Assembly (NCBI RefSeq): GCF_002007605.1 | Contig: NZ_CP019799.1 | Location: 1,550,001 to 1,614,000, forward strand | Origin: Cellvibrio sp. PSBB023 | GTDB taxonomy: Bacteria > Pseudomonadota > Gammaproteobacteria > Pseudomonadales > Cellvibrionaceae | DNA: 64,000 bases | Reading direction: 5' to 3' | In this document: positions 42,878-51,476 of the stretch, piece by piece | Position numbering within the stretch: the stretch's first letter is position 1 | Layout of the letters: each line of letters opens with the position of its first letter | Translations under genes and position numbers: made by a program | The notes under the pieces: model-generated | What the model saw: the letters and a program-made list of their open reading frames with translations, nothing else | Databases searched by the model: none | Told to the model about the DNA's origin: nothing

Positions 42878-44971
42878 ATGAATTTACTCCAGCAACTTAT
42901 GCCGAACCTCCGCAGTGGCCGCATTGGTATTCCGCTGCTGATTTTATCGATACTGGCAATGATTATTTTGCCGCTGCCACCGCTGCTGCTGGATATTTTA
43001 TTTACCTTCAATATCGCCGTATCCATTCTGGTATTGCTCACCAGCGTGTCCACCAAAAGCCCGCTGGATTTCTCGCTTTTTCCCACAGTGATATTAATCA
43101 CTACCTTGATGCGCTTGTGTTTAAACGTAGCCTCTACCCGCGTGGTATTACTGGAAGGCCACACCGGCACCGAAGCCGCCGGTAAAGTGATTGAAGCCTT
43201 TGGCGAAGTAGTAATTGGCGGAAACTTTATTGTCGGTATGGTGGTGTTCCTGATTTTGATGATCGTGAACTTTATTGTGATCACCAAAGGCGGCGAAAGA
43301 ATTTCAGAAGTCACCGCACGCTTTACGCTGGATGCCCTGCCCGGCAAACAAATGGCGATTGATGCCGACCTCAACGCCGGTTTAATCAGCCAGGAAGATG
43401 CCAAACAACGTCGTCAACAAGTCTCCAAAGAAGCCGATTTTTACGGCGCAATGGACGGTGCATCCAAATTTGTACGCGGCGATGCTATTGCCGGTATTTT
43501 AATTCTGCTCATCAATTTGTTCGGCGGTTTTGCCATAGGTGTGTTCATGCACAACCTGAGCGCAGGCGAAGCCTTCCAGCAATATGCACTGCTCGCCATT
43601 GGCGATGGTTTGGCCGCTCAAATTCCCGCCCTGCTGCTCTCTACCGCCGCCGCCATTATTGTTACGCGCATTAATGAATCCTCCGAGATCACCCAACAAG
43701 TCCAGCGCCAAATGCTGGCGACTCCCTCACTGCTCTACACAGTCGCCGGGATTTTATTGTTATTGGCACTGATTCCCGGCATGCCCAAACTGGCGTTTAT
43801 GAGTTTTGCCGCACTGATTGCCTTTATCGGTTGGCGCGTGTCACTCAACCCCAATCCCGCTGATGCCAGCCTCGATGAAGCCGAAGCTATCACCGCCGCC
43901 ATGGGTCAAGAGCAAGCGCAACAGTTAGCCTGGGACGATATTCCGGCGGTGGAATCTGTATCTATTTCCCTCGGTTACAAACTGGTGGGATTAGTAAACC
44001 AAGCAGCAGGCGCACCACTGGCACAACGTGTGCGCGGCGTGCGTCAAACCCTGTCAGAAAATTTGGGATTTTTATTGCCGGAAGTACAAATCCGCGACAG
44101 CCTGCGCCTTAAGGCGGCGCAATACAATATTTACATTAATGGTGAAAAAATTGACGGCGCCGAGCTGCATGCCGATCGCCTGATGGCCATTCCCTCCCCC
44201 GAACTTTATGGCGAAGCTGACGGTATTTTAGGTATCGACCCCGCCTACCGCATGCCAGTGGTGTGGATTTTACCGAGCGAAAAACCCCGCGCGCTAAATT
44301 TGGGTTATCAAGTCATTGATTGCGCCAGTGTCATCGCCACCCATTTAAATAAAGTGATTCGTGCGCACTTGCCGGATATTTTTAAACACGACGATGTAGA
44401 ACATTTAATGCAGCGTTTGGCACAGCTCGCCCCTAAATTAGCGGAAGCGTTAAAAACCCAACTCAGCTTTACCCAACAGCACAAGGTGTATCGCCAATTG
44501 CTGCAAGAGGAAGTATCACTCAAAGATATTGTCAGCGTTGCTACCGCGTTGGTCGAAGGCAGCGAAAGCACCAAAGACCCGGTACTGCTCGCCTCCGATG
44601 TGCGGTTTGCATTGCGCCGCAATATTGTGTCCAGCATTGCGGGCGACCGCAGTGAATTATCGGTATTTGTCTTGGATAACACCTTGGAAAATACCCTGCT
44701 CAGCGCCTTAAGCATTGCCAAACAAGCAGGGCCAGTGAGTTTGGATAATATTCCTGTAGAACCCAACCTGCTCAACCAATTGCAAACCTCTATGCCGGTG
44801 GTTAAAGAGAAACTCCGCAGCGAAGGCCACCCGCCCATTCTGGCTGTCATGCCACAATTGCGCCCACTACTGGCACGTTATGCGCGGGTATTCAGTCCCG
44901 GCCTGCACGTGCTATCGCAAAATGAAATTCCCGAGAAAGTGGGCGTAACTATTTTGGGAAGCTTGGGGTAA
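42878..44971 (+). CDS. flhA: Flagellar export gate protein FlhA
   Basis: FlhA is the largest export-gate protein and the docking platform for chaperone-substrate complexes. Seven or eight N-terminal membrane helices are followed by the FHIPEP motif region (TKGGERISEVTARFTLDALP, GKQMAIDADLNAGLISQEDA). The cytoplasmic domain covers about residues 350-697. At 697 residues it is full length. A 20-bp tandem duplication spans its stop codon. It is the last gene of the operon. Confidence 0.97.
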   Translation: MNLLQQLMPNLRSGRIGIPLLILSILAMIILPLPPLLLDILFTFNIAVSILVLLTSVSTKSPLDFSLFPTVILITTLMRLCLNVASTRVVLLEGHTGTEAAGKVIEAFGEVVIGGNFIVGMVVFLILMIVNFIVITKGGERISEVTARFTLDALPGKQMAIDADLNAGLISQEDAKQRRQQVSKEADFYGAMDGASKFVRGDAIAGILILLINLFGGFAIGVFMHNLSAGEAFQQYALLAIGDGLAAQIPALLLSTAAAIIVTRINESSEITQQVQRQMLATPSLLYTVAGILLLLALIPGMPKLAFMSFAALIAFIGWRVSLNPNPADASLDEAEAITAAMGQEQAQQLAWDDIPAVESVSISLGYKLVGLVNQAAGAPLAQRVRGVRQTLSENLGFLLPEVQIRDSLRLKAAQYNIYINGEKIDGAELHADRLMAIPSPELYGEADGILGIDPAYRMPVVWILPSEKPRALNLGYQVIDCASVIATHLNKVIRAHLPDIFKHDDVEHLMQRLAQLAPKLAEALKTQLSFTQQHKVYRQLLQEEVSLKDIVSVATALVEGSESTKDPVLLASDVRFALRRNIVSSIAGDRSELSVFVLDNTLENTLLSALSIAKQAGPVSLDNIPVEPNLLNQLQTSMPVVKEKLRSEGHPPILAVMPQLRPLLARYARVFSPGLHVLSQNEIPEKVGVTILGSLG

Positions 44972-45041
44972 GTTTGGAGAGCTTGGGGTAAATTTGGGAT
45001 TTTTTGGGAAGGAGCGGGATAAGAAATTGAACGCTACCTTC

Positions 45042-45389
45042 CTATTCATCATCCAATTCACCGCGCATAATGCGTAGTTTTTCTACCATGCTGGTGAACT
45101 CAGCGGAGGGCTGTTCCAAAATAAAACCCGCTTCAAAATAGCCGGTTTTATCATTCACACCGGACCATTTGCAGCTGGCATCCACTTCAAGTTGCAGCAA
45201 TTCATTTTCCGCCAAACGCATCCGCAGTCGTAAATTCATACGAGTACCAGGTTCTATGGCCGTATCGCTCAACAGCTTGAACCCGAATTCAGACACATCG
45301 CCCACATAACCAATCAGCGCCCCATTTTTGGGGTTACTCACCTTAACGCGAAAAATGGAGCGAAAAATAAGTCGACTTTGATTGCGCAT
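45042..45389 (-). CDS. PilZ-domain protein (c-di-GMP binding)
   Basis: A 115-residue single-domain PilZ protein. The c-di-GMP binding signatures are RxxxR-like RSIFRVKV near the N-terminus and DVSEFG (the D/N-x-S-x-x-G motif). I start it at ATG 45389; the open frame upstream to 45428 lacks a good ribosome-binding site. It converges with flhA. A motility role is plausible from context and not shown. Confidence 0.8.
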   Translation of the reverse strand: MRNQSRLIFRSIFRVKVSNPKNGALIGYVGDVSEFGFKLLSDTAIEPGTRMNLRLRMRLAENELLQLEVDASCKWSGVNDKTGYFEAGFILEQPSAEFTSMVEKLRIMRGELDDE

Positions 45390-45475
45390 AATAAATAACC
45401 ACGAAACCGAAACAGAAGCGCACACCAACTGTGCTAAAGCGGTAAGGCGACAGGGTTGGTTAGTTTATTAAATCG

Positions 45476-46984
45476 CTATTCTGCTTTTTCATTCGTCGCC
45501 ACCGGCTCCATAGGCACCAACTCCAACTGCAACCCGCTTTTGGTGACAGTGGGCGGTGGCCTGCGCCCCGGTGCTTTTACCGCCGCAGGTGCGGCGCGTT
45601 CGGCTTGTGCCATGGCCGCTTCCAGCTTTTTGCGCTCGGCGACTTTTTCCAACTGCTGCGCCATGTGCCGACATTTATCGGCTTGCGCCTGCATGGCGGG
45701 CATCTGCCCCAGAATATCGGACAGCAAGTAATACGCCTGGGGTAACTCAGCGTAATCCGGGTATTGCTTGTGCATAGCGTTCAGCAGTTTGACTGCCAGT
45801 GCGCTATCGCCCTGCTGCTTTAACAGGCTTGCCAATTGCAGGCGCAATACCGGTGAGTCAGGCAAAAAGTCCGGTGCAATCACCCGTATTTGTTTAAAGC
45901 CGGGCGTGAGTTTATCCAGGCGTTTTTTGCGATTAAGAAAATGCAAATAGATTGTGCCAAAATCAGCCATGAGCGCCGTTTTTTTACACACATAAAGCAA
46001 CTCAAAGAATTGATCAAAAAAGCGCGCGTCGTTCGGGTATTGCTTAAAGGCTTGATAATAAAGCGTCACCACCCGCTCGTAATCGCCTTCTTTTAACAGC
46101 ACTTGAATCTGCGCGGCCAAGCGATCCGCCGCTTCGCGTTTGGGCTGTTCTTCATCCTCATCAATACGGGCGCTGTAACCCAGCTGATCCTGATACTGGA
46201 ATAGCATGTAGCCCATTAAATGAAATGCGACCAGGGTGTAATAACTGGACACCATGGATTGCAAAACATAAGACACCGCCGGAAATAATTGCCCAATCCA
46301 TTCATGCAACAAACCCACAGAGGTCATCATGATCAGGATAAACGCCATCAATAAACCGTAAGGCAAACCAATTGCGCCAATTAATGACAGCGTCGCAAAG
46401 GGGTTCATGGCCTCCAACATATTTTCGGTTTGCGCAAAGCGAATCAAAATAGCCGGAAAGGAAATGACCGCAATAAATCCCAACAATCCACCTATGGCAG
46501 GCCCCAGGAAATGCGCGGCAACCCCCACAGCCAATCCCAGTATTATTGTGATGACCACCAACTGTAACAGCAGGCTAATACCGCCTTGATAAGCGTCCAT
46601 TACGTCCGGCGCTTTCATCTCGCCCATGGCGGTGCGCTCAAGGCAAGTGAAGCTGTATTTGAGCAAAGCACCTGCGGCAAATAAATACAGCGCGAGCGCG
46701 AGAATCCATAAAAATGGCATGAGCATAGCCATCACTGAAGCGATGGAGGTGATCACAATTAAACTCATTGACGAGGCATTGAGCGGGTACTTAAACGCCT
46801 CCGGCAAGCGCCGCCAAAAAGGTTCAGCCTGATTGCCGGAACCCAGGCTAACCAGATGGTGCCCGCACACAAAACAGCGCGCCGGTAATTGCGCGTCGTC
46901 CACACAGTGATCGCATTGATGCACATTGCACTGCTCGCAGAAATAAGTCGCGCCATCCAAGGGGTGATATTTACAGTAATGCAC
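45476..46984 (-). CDS. B-box-like zinc-finger membrane protein with C-terminal TPR-like region
   Basis: The 502-residue protein begins with a Cys/His-rich zinc-finger segment, residues about 1-45 (CKYHPLDGATYFCEQCNVHQ, CDHCVDD, CFVCGHH), of bacterial B-box type. Residues about 70-290 hold five or so membrane helices, similar in layout to Yip1-like domains. A soluble helical TPR-like part follows, ending in a basic Ala/Pro-rich tail. I start at GTG 46984, which has GGGAG seven bases upstream; it overlaps the rhomboid gene by 14 bp. The pairing with a protease suggests joint function; none is known to me. Confidence 0.75.
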   Translation of the reverse strand: MHYCKYHPLDGATYFCEQCNVHQCDHCVDDAQLPARCFVCGHHLVSLGSGNQAEPFWRRLPEAFKYPLNASSMSLIVITSIASVMAMLMPFLWILALALYLFAAGALLKYSFTCLERTAMGEMKAPDVMDAYQGGISLLLQLVVITIILGLAVGVAAHFLGPAIGGLLGFIAVISFPAILIRFAQTENMLEAMNPFATLSLIGAIGLPYGLLMAFILIMMTSVGLLHEWIGQLFPAVSYVLQSMVSSYYTLVAFHLMGYMLFQYQDQLGYSARIDEDEEQPKREAADRLAAQIQVLLKEGDYERVVTLYYQAFKQYPNDARFFDQFFELLYVCKKTALMADFGTIYLHFLNRKKRLDKLTPGFKQIRVIAPDFLPDSPVLRLQLASLLKQQGDSALAVKLLNAMHKQYPDYAELPQAYYLLSDILGQMPAMQAQADKCRHMAQQLEKVAERKKLEAAMAQAERAAPAAVKAPGRRPPPTVTKSGLQLELVPMEPVATNEKAE

Positions 46985-48410
46985 GCTCTGCTCCCTGTGC
47001 GAATTGTGTAGCCAGTTGTTCGTAATGGGTACGCTTGCCAGTATCGCGCAGGCGTAAAAATGCTGTCGCCAATTTGGTCGCCAGCACACTCATAGCGGGG
47101 TTGGTACAGCCCTTTTGCGCAAGCCCGTTAAATAATTGCTCTGCCGCGCGCGGGTTTTCCAAGGCGGAAAATTGCATGGCCAATTTTAACGCGGCGCCTT
47201 CACTCAAGGATTCATGCACCTCAGGGTTATCCAGCCACACCCGTTCCAGTTTTTTGATCTGATCCGGCGTTAACAGCGGCAAAGTCAAGAGCGTTATCAC
47301 CGCCGGTTGCAATGCCGCACCGCGCTGTATTTTCAGCAGGTTGTAGCGAATCATCACCCATTCAAATTGATTCCCTTTTTCAGCGATAAGCGCATCCACC
47401 AATTGCAGGGCACGCTCAAAACGGAATTTTTCAATCGCCTCATAAATCTCGGCCATAGGCTTTTGCGCGGGATCTACGCTCTGGTCGTTATTGATGTAGT
47501 CATCATTAAACAGCGAACGGTTCATCAACCAGGCGACACCAATCAGCAGCGCGCCCGTCACAAAGCCACCGGCGTGCGCCATAAAGGCGATATTGGAATG
47601 GGTATCGGTTTGGTATTGGTAAATTTCCTTGCCGATATAAAAGGGCAAAATCAACAGCGCGGGCGCACGGAAATAGCCCACCACAAAGAAAAACCAATAA
47701 AAGAATTCAATTTTCTTAAAGCGAAACACCGCAAGGTACATAGCCATCACCCCGGAGATAGCACCGGAAGCACCGATCAACGGCTGACTACTCGCCCAAT
47801 CCGTCGCCACCTGCGCAAAGCCTGCGCCCACACCCGACAGCAAATAAAACAGCAAAAACCGCCAATGCCCAATCGCCGCCTCTACCGCAAAACCGCACAC
47901 AATCAGGAAAAACATATTGCCCAGCAAATGCATAATGTCGCCGTGCAAAAACTGGTGGGTTAGAAAACTGGGAATGGATAATTTATTGGCCTGCAAACCA
48001 TTGGCCACATAACTGAGCGACTGAATCAACCCATGCAACTGCGCCCGCTCCTCCACCCACTGATCAAAGCGATCCGGCGTGAGGTAACTGCGCACATGGG
48101 TTTGCAAATAGCGGTAAAAATCCTCGCGCATCAGCAGATCGGCAATGATGTAGTCATACTCCCCCTTGGCATATTCACGGCGATACTCCGTCAACTGTAC
48201 ATCGCCCTGCTCCTCCAGGTAAGCCTCAAATATCGGCCATTCATCCTGAATAAAGCCCTGCGCATGGTAGCGGCTAATGGCTTCAATAATTTTGGGGGTA
48301 TCGCCGCTTTGGTAGAGGAAAAACACCATGACATTAATAAATACCAGGGTGCACAACACAAGGGGCGCATGGCGCCAATCCAGGGACTTTTCAGTAGGGA
48401 CTATGATCAT
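46971..48410 (-). CDS. Rhomboid-family intramembrane serine protease
   Basis: A 479-residue protein with a rhomboid core at about residues 150-320. The catalytic Ser is in GASGAISGVMAMYLAVFRFK and the catalytic His in AFMAHAGGFVTGALL. HxxxNMFF is present as LLGNMFFLIVCGFAVEAAIG. An N-terminal membrane helix and a 100-residue soluble loop precede it, and a 150-residue helical region follows the last membrane helix. Both extensions are larger than in GlpG. It is transcribed with the zinc-finger membrane protein gene that overlaps its 3' end. Confidence 0.92.
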   Translation of the reverse strand: MIIVPTEKSLDWRHAPLVLCTLVFINVMVFFLYQSGDTPKIIEAISRYHAQGFIQDEWPIFEAYLEEQGDVQLTEYRREYAKGEYDYIIADLLMREDFYRYLQTHVRSYLTPDRFDQWVEERAQLHGLIQSLSYVANGLQANKLSIPSFLTHQFLHGDIMHLLGNMFFLIVCGFAVEAAIGHWRFLLFYLLSGVGAGFAQVATDWASSQPLIGASGAISGVMAMYLAVFRFKKIEFFYWFFFVVGYFRAPALLILPFYIGKEIYQYQTDTHSNIAFMAHAGGFVTGALLIGVAWLMNRSLFNDDYINNDQSVDPAQKPMAEIYEAIEKFRFERALQLVDALIAEKGNQFEWVMIRYNLLKIQRGAALQPAVITLLTLPLLTPDQIKKLERVWLDNPEVHESLSEGAALKLAMQFSALENPRAAEQLFNGLAQKGCTNPAMSVLATKLATAFLRLRDTGKRTHYEQLATQFAQGAERALL

Positions 48411-48595
48411 TTGTTATCGTACATTCCATTTGCTTTTGTGAGTCAGCGCAAATATTAACCCTGACCCAGCGCAAAGTCATGCAGATTCAGACGGCTACCC
48501 AGCACCCAACAACTGGGCAATTTTTGAACGAATGCAATCTAAATAATGATAACTATAGGTTTTTGCCAAGGTTGTTTATATAATCCCGCCCGCAC

Positions 48596-48671
48596 GTCCC
48601 TGTAGTTTAATCGGATAGAACGTATGCCTCCTAAGCGTATGATGTGGGTTCGATTCCCGCCGGGGACGCCA
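48596..48671 (+). tRNA. tRNA-Arg (anticodon CCT)
   Basis: The 76-nt sequence folds as a tRNA. The acceptor GTCCCTG pairs with CGGGGAC (one T-G), and the discriminator G is followed by encoded CCA. The anticodon stem TATGC/GCGTA encloses loop CTCCTAA, giving anticodon CCT (reads AGG). The T arm is GTGGG-TTCGATT-CCCGC. Confidence 0.95.
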
Positions 48672-49019
48672 TTAACACCTCACTATTTTATGGCGAATTA
48701 TTAAAAAATAATTTGTTCACATCTTCATGTTTTACAGCACGCTGTAAATACTCTCAAATACAAAATTGATCAGCACAAAATCAATTTTTTGTTAAAAAGC
48801 AATCCAACAAGCTGTATTTCAATTAACAGAACGCTCAGTCGTTTCAATGTCGTTTATTCAAAATGCGCAGCCTGCCTGTTAGATTTTTCCAGCGCGAAAA
48901 ATAGGATGAATGGTATTGCTTACATCGGCAGGGCTTGAATAACTGTAATCGTTCGAATACATTTATAACTAACAGCCGACACCGCCATTGCACTGGCAAA
49001 AACGATTGAGGATTAAACA
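48672..49019. other. Gene-free stretch with two inverted repeats
   Basis: No gene is visible in these 348 bp between the tRNA and the antitoxin-like gene. An 18-bp perfect inverted repeat TTTACAGC-AC-GCTGTAAA (48731-48748) could be an operator. A second hairpin, AAAATTGAT-N9-ATCAATTTT followed by TT (48762-48790), could end the tRNA transcript. GATTGAGGATT precedes the next start codon as a ribosome-binding site. Confidence 0.45.
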
Positions 49020-49310
49020 ATGGTTAAAGTTGCTGATTTACCCACTTTTGACTTGGCGGAAATACTCGACAGCGAGGCTGCCATCGGTGAATACCTGAAT
49101 CTGGTTCTTGAAGAGGACGACTCGGCAGAGCTGGCTCACGCACTGGGCGTAATTGCCCGCGCCCGTGGCATGACCCAGATTTCGCAAGAAGCAGGTATTA
49201 GCCGCGAAGCACTTTACAAAGCACTTCGCTCCAATGCCTCACCCCGCTTCGACACCATTAGTAAGGTGCTTCATGCGCTAGGGTTAAAACTGACCATCGT
49301 GCGCGCCTGA
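49020..49310 (+). CDS. Antitoxin-like HTH protein (addiction-module antidote family), unpaired
   Basis: A 96-residue protein of the HI1420-type 'addiction module antidote' family. The layout is N-terminal FDLAEILDSEAAIGEYLNLV and a helix-turn-helix ARARGMTQISQEAGISREAL followed by YKALRSNASPRFDTISKVLH. These antitoxins normally follow a RelE/ParE-type toxin gene (HI1419 type), but no toxin frame is present on either side. It may be an orphan regulator. A paralogue lies at 55306. Confidence 0.85.
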   Translation: MVKVADLPTFDLAEILDSEAAIGEYLNLVLEEDDSAELAHALGVIARARGMTQISQEAGISREALYKALRSNASPRFDTISKVLHALGLKLTIVRA

Positions 49311-49341
49311 TCAATACCATCACTCCACACTCTTTTCCTGC

Positions 49342-49376
49342 GTGCTTTTATTCAAACATAAAAGCACCTTCAGCTT
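49342..49376 (+). terminator. Hairpin after the antitoxin-like gene
   Basis: GTGCTTTTAT-N6-ATAAAAGCAC is a 10-bp perfect stem, 31 bp after the stop codon; a T-rich run begins eight bases later. It is probably the terminator. The rest of the 347-bp gap up to 49657 contains no gene that I can see. Confidence 0.65.
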
Positions 49377-49657
49377 TTTTATTAGCGCCTTCTCCCGCAC
49401 ACCAAACAAAACAGCTTAAAAATTAATTTCCTACCTGTAGCCTGTATGGCAGCCTAGCGGAATACAGGTTTTTTTGTTGAATAAAAAATACCCAGGGTTA
49501 ATTGGATATTTGTGGGATGCACGTTGCGAAGTAAACAGCCTCAGAACTAATCAGCGCAAGAATGGGTATTAATTAACGCCACCCAATTTAATTCACTTTG
49601 GTTCCCGCTCCAAAATTAGCTGCACAATATTCCTATGCTCAAATCTTATAGTAAACA

Positions 49658-50767
49658 CTACAGCTTACTGAAATGAGTTAGAGCTTCATCATGATTAAAA
49701 ATCTTCCACTGCGGTATTTCAACCTTATCACCAAGATATATGCCCATCCTATAGTCAGGCCATGCAATATCTAACTCGATTAATTTTCCGTTGATTGGCT
49801 CTTTAACTGCGTGAGAAATTCGCGGTGCGGAGCTAAGTTTCTTCTGGGCTAAATGGATAAGTCCATGAAGTGCCGGATCTACATGTTGTTTTACGTTGGT
49901 CCAAGAGTTTTCCATCAGAATCCCTTGTTCCTTTCGCAGCCTATTAATAAGCTGCACATCGGTATGCTTTATATACATGTGCCCATGAAATGGCTCCTTC
50001 CTATGGCAATCGGCACATAAGCAAATTAAGTTGTTGGCAGAATTGTCGTGTTTGACTCCATTGATGTGGTGCGTGTGAAGCAATCGTTTGTTGCTTTCCA
50101 AATTTACCTGGCAGCCTTGGCAGGTAAATTTGGCATTCGCTTTTTCTCTTGCAGTAATAGCATCCCAATCTTCTGAATAGCCAAATTCTGTTGTTTGGGG
50201 CTTGGGTTTCGGATGGTGTTTAAATAGTGAGCTATAGTTAGAAAAAAATTCGCTGAAGTTAAAGTTATTTACGATGTTGTTCCGTTCATATGTCGAAGAC
50301 TGACTCGCATTTTTGTAATTTAATTGATTTATACAGTTTTTACACACTTGCAATCTGGCTTCACCCTCTCGGTATTGTCCGAATTTAGTAGTTCCAAAAA
50401 TAGGAAAGTCGCCACTAATGCTATTAGTGACATTGTAGCGCTCAAAGCGATTGCGAGCTTTCATGTCCTGAATGGTTTTGCAGTCGAATACATGAAATTT
50501 TCTACCACTAGAGGGGTTCACCAGTGCTTCTTCGACCAAATGCCCATGATCTGGAATAAACAAAATTACCTGGCGACCTTTAATACTCAGCAAGCCTTGT
50601 GCGGATTCAAGCTGATCGAGGCTGATCTCTAAGCTGCCAGTGCTTAACTGGGTATCAAACTCCAAATCTGAATCAGTCCAGTTAGTTTCCAATTGTGCAT
50701 CAACTATTTTTGCGCCCATGCGGGAAACGTTACTCCATAGAGCGCTGAAATCGACGTTAATTTTCAT
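49658..50767 (-). CDS. zorE: HNH endonuclease of a Zorya type II-like system (ZorE)
   Basis: A 369-residue protein with an HNH nuclease fold at about residues 214-262. Zinc-binding C216/C219 (FTCQGC) pair with C251/C254 (CADCH), and the catalytic HH is in LLHTHHINGVKHDNSANNLI. A further CKNC (142-145) may bind a second zinc. Type II Zorya defence operons are zorA-zorB-zorE, with zorE encoding an HNH nuclease that would cut invading DNA. Its ATG overlaps the zorB stop by 4 bp. The HNH call is firm; the ZorE name rests on the operon. Confidence 0.85.
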   Translation of the reverse strand: MKINVDFSALWSNVSRMGAKIVDAQLETNWTDSDLEFDTQLSTGSLEISLDQLESAQGLLSIKGRQVILFIPDHGHLVEEALVNPSSGRKFHVFDCKTIQDMKARNRFERYNVTNSISGDFPIFGTTKFGQYREGEARLQVCKNCINQLNYKNASQSSTYERNNIVNNFNFSEFFSNYSSLFKHHPKPKPQTTEFGYSEDWDAITAREKANAKFTCQGCQVNLESNKRLLHTHHINGVKHDNSANNLICLCADCHRKEPFHGHMYIKHTDVQLINRLRKEQGILMENSWTNVKQHVDPALHGLIHLAQKKLSSAPRISHAVKEPINGKLIELDIAWPDYRMGIYLGDKVEIPQWKIFNHDEALTHFSKL

Positions 50768-51468
50768 TCCACCGTCTCTAAAATTCGTTTTATCTGAATA
50801 TCAGCGTTGGTTATTACACGAAAGCTTACGCGGCGTGATTTGGTTGGGTCTTCTGTACCTGCTTCATCGCGTATTAACTTAGATGAGGAAAGCCCGACGG
50901 CGGCAAAATTAAGCTTAATCCAATCTCTGTAAGTGCTGCTGGTTTCTAAGTCAAAAATATAGCTGAGCACTGCTTGGGTTCTACCCTGTGACAGTTGCAT
51001 ATTATTAAAATAGGCGTCTCTTTCTGAGGTGTTGCTATTCCACTTGCTGCTAGTATGTCCTTCGATTCGAATTTCATTAATTGAATCGCGATAAGATTTT
51101 AGAACTTCCATATAGCGGGGGAAAAAGTCTTGCAGCAGAACCTTGTATTGTTCATTTAGGGTAGTCTCACCTTCTTTAAACAAGACGTCAGGTGATTTGA
51201 AGGTAAACGTTAGCGTGTCTTCGTCAATGTCGGCATTCCATTTGCTCAAGTCGGGTTCAAATTCGCGCTTAAGCTGCTCATAGATAGCAACCTGGTTTTC
51301 CTGATAGGCAACCGCAACTTGTTTGATTTTATCCCGTTCCACAAAAGCATGGCGCATCAGTGCAATTGCGATAAACAAAAATACAATCATCAAGCCTGAC
51401 ATAAGGTCACTGACGGAAAGCCAGTGAGATTCATCTTCTTCGTGGGTATCTCGCTTAAATAAGTCCAT
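50764..51468 (-). CDS. zorB: Zorya motor protein ZorB (MotB/OmpA-like)
   Basis: A 234-residue MotB-like protein. One membrane helix near residues 18-40 carries the expected Asp (WLSVSDLMSGLMIVFLFIAI). A peptidoglycan-binding OmpA-like domain follows, with IRIEGHTSSKWNSNTSERDA, QLSQGRTQAVLSYIFDLE and the end KSRRVSFRVITN. With ZorA it forms a stator-like ion-driven complex. It lies between zorA and the HNH gene and is unrelated to the flagellar motB at 17923. Confidence 0.9.
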   Translation of the reverse strand: MDLFKRDTHEEDESHWLSVSDLMSGLMIVFLFIAIALMRHAFVERDKIKQVAVAYQENQVAIYEQLKREFEPDLSKWNADIDEDTLTFTFKSPDVLFKEGETTLNEQYKVLLQDFFPRYMEVLKSYRDSINEIRIEGHTSSKWNSNTSERDAYFNNMQLSQGRTQAVLSYIFDLETSSTYRDWIKLNFAAVGLSSSKLIRDEAGTEDPTKSRRVSFRVITNADIQIKRILETVE

Positions 51469-51476
51469 TTAATTAC

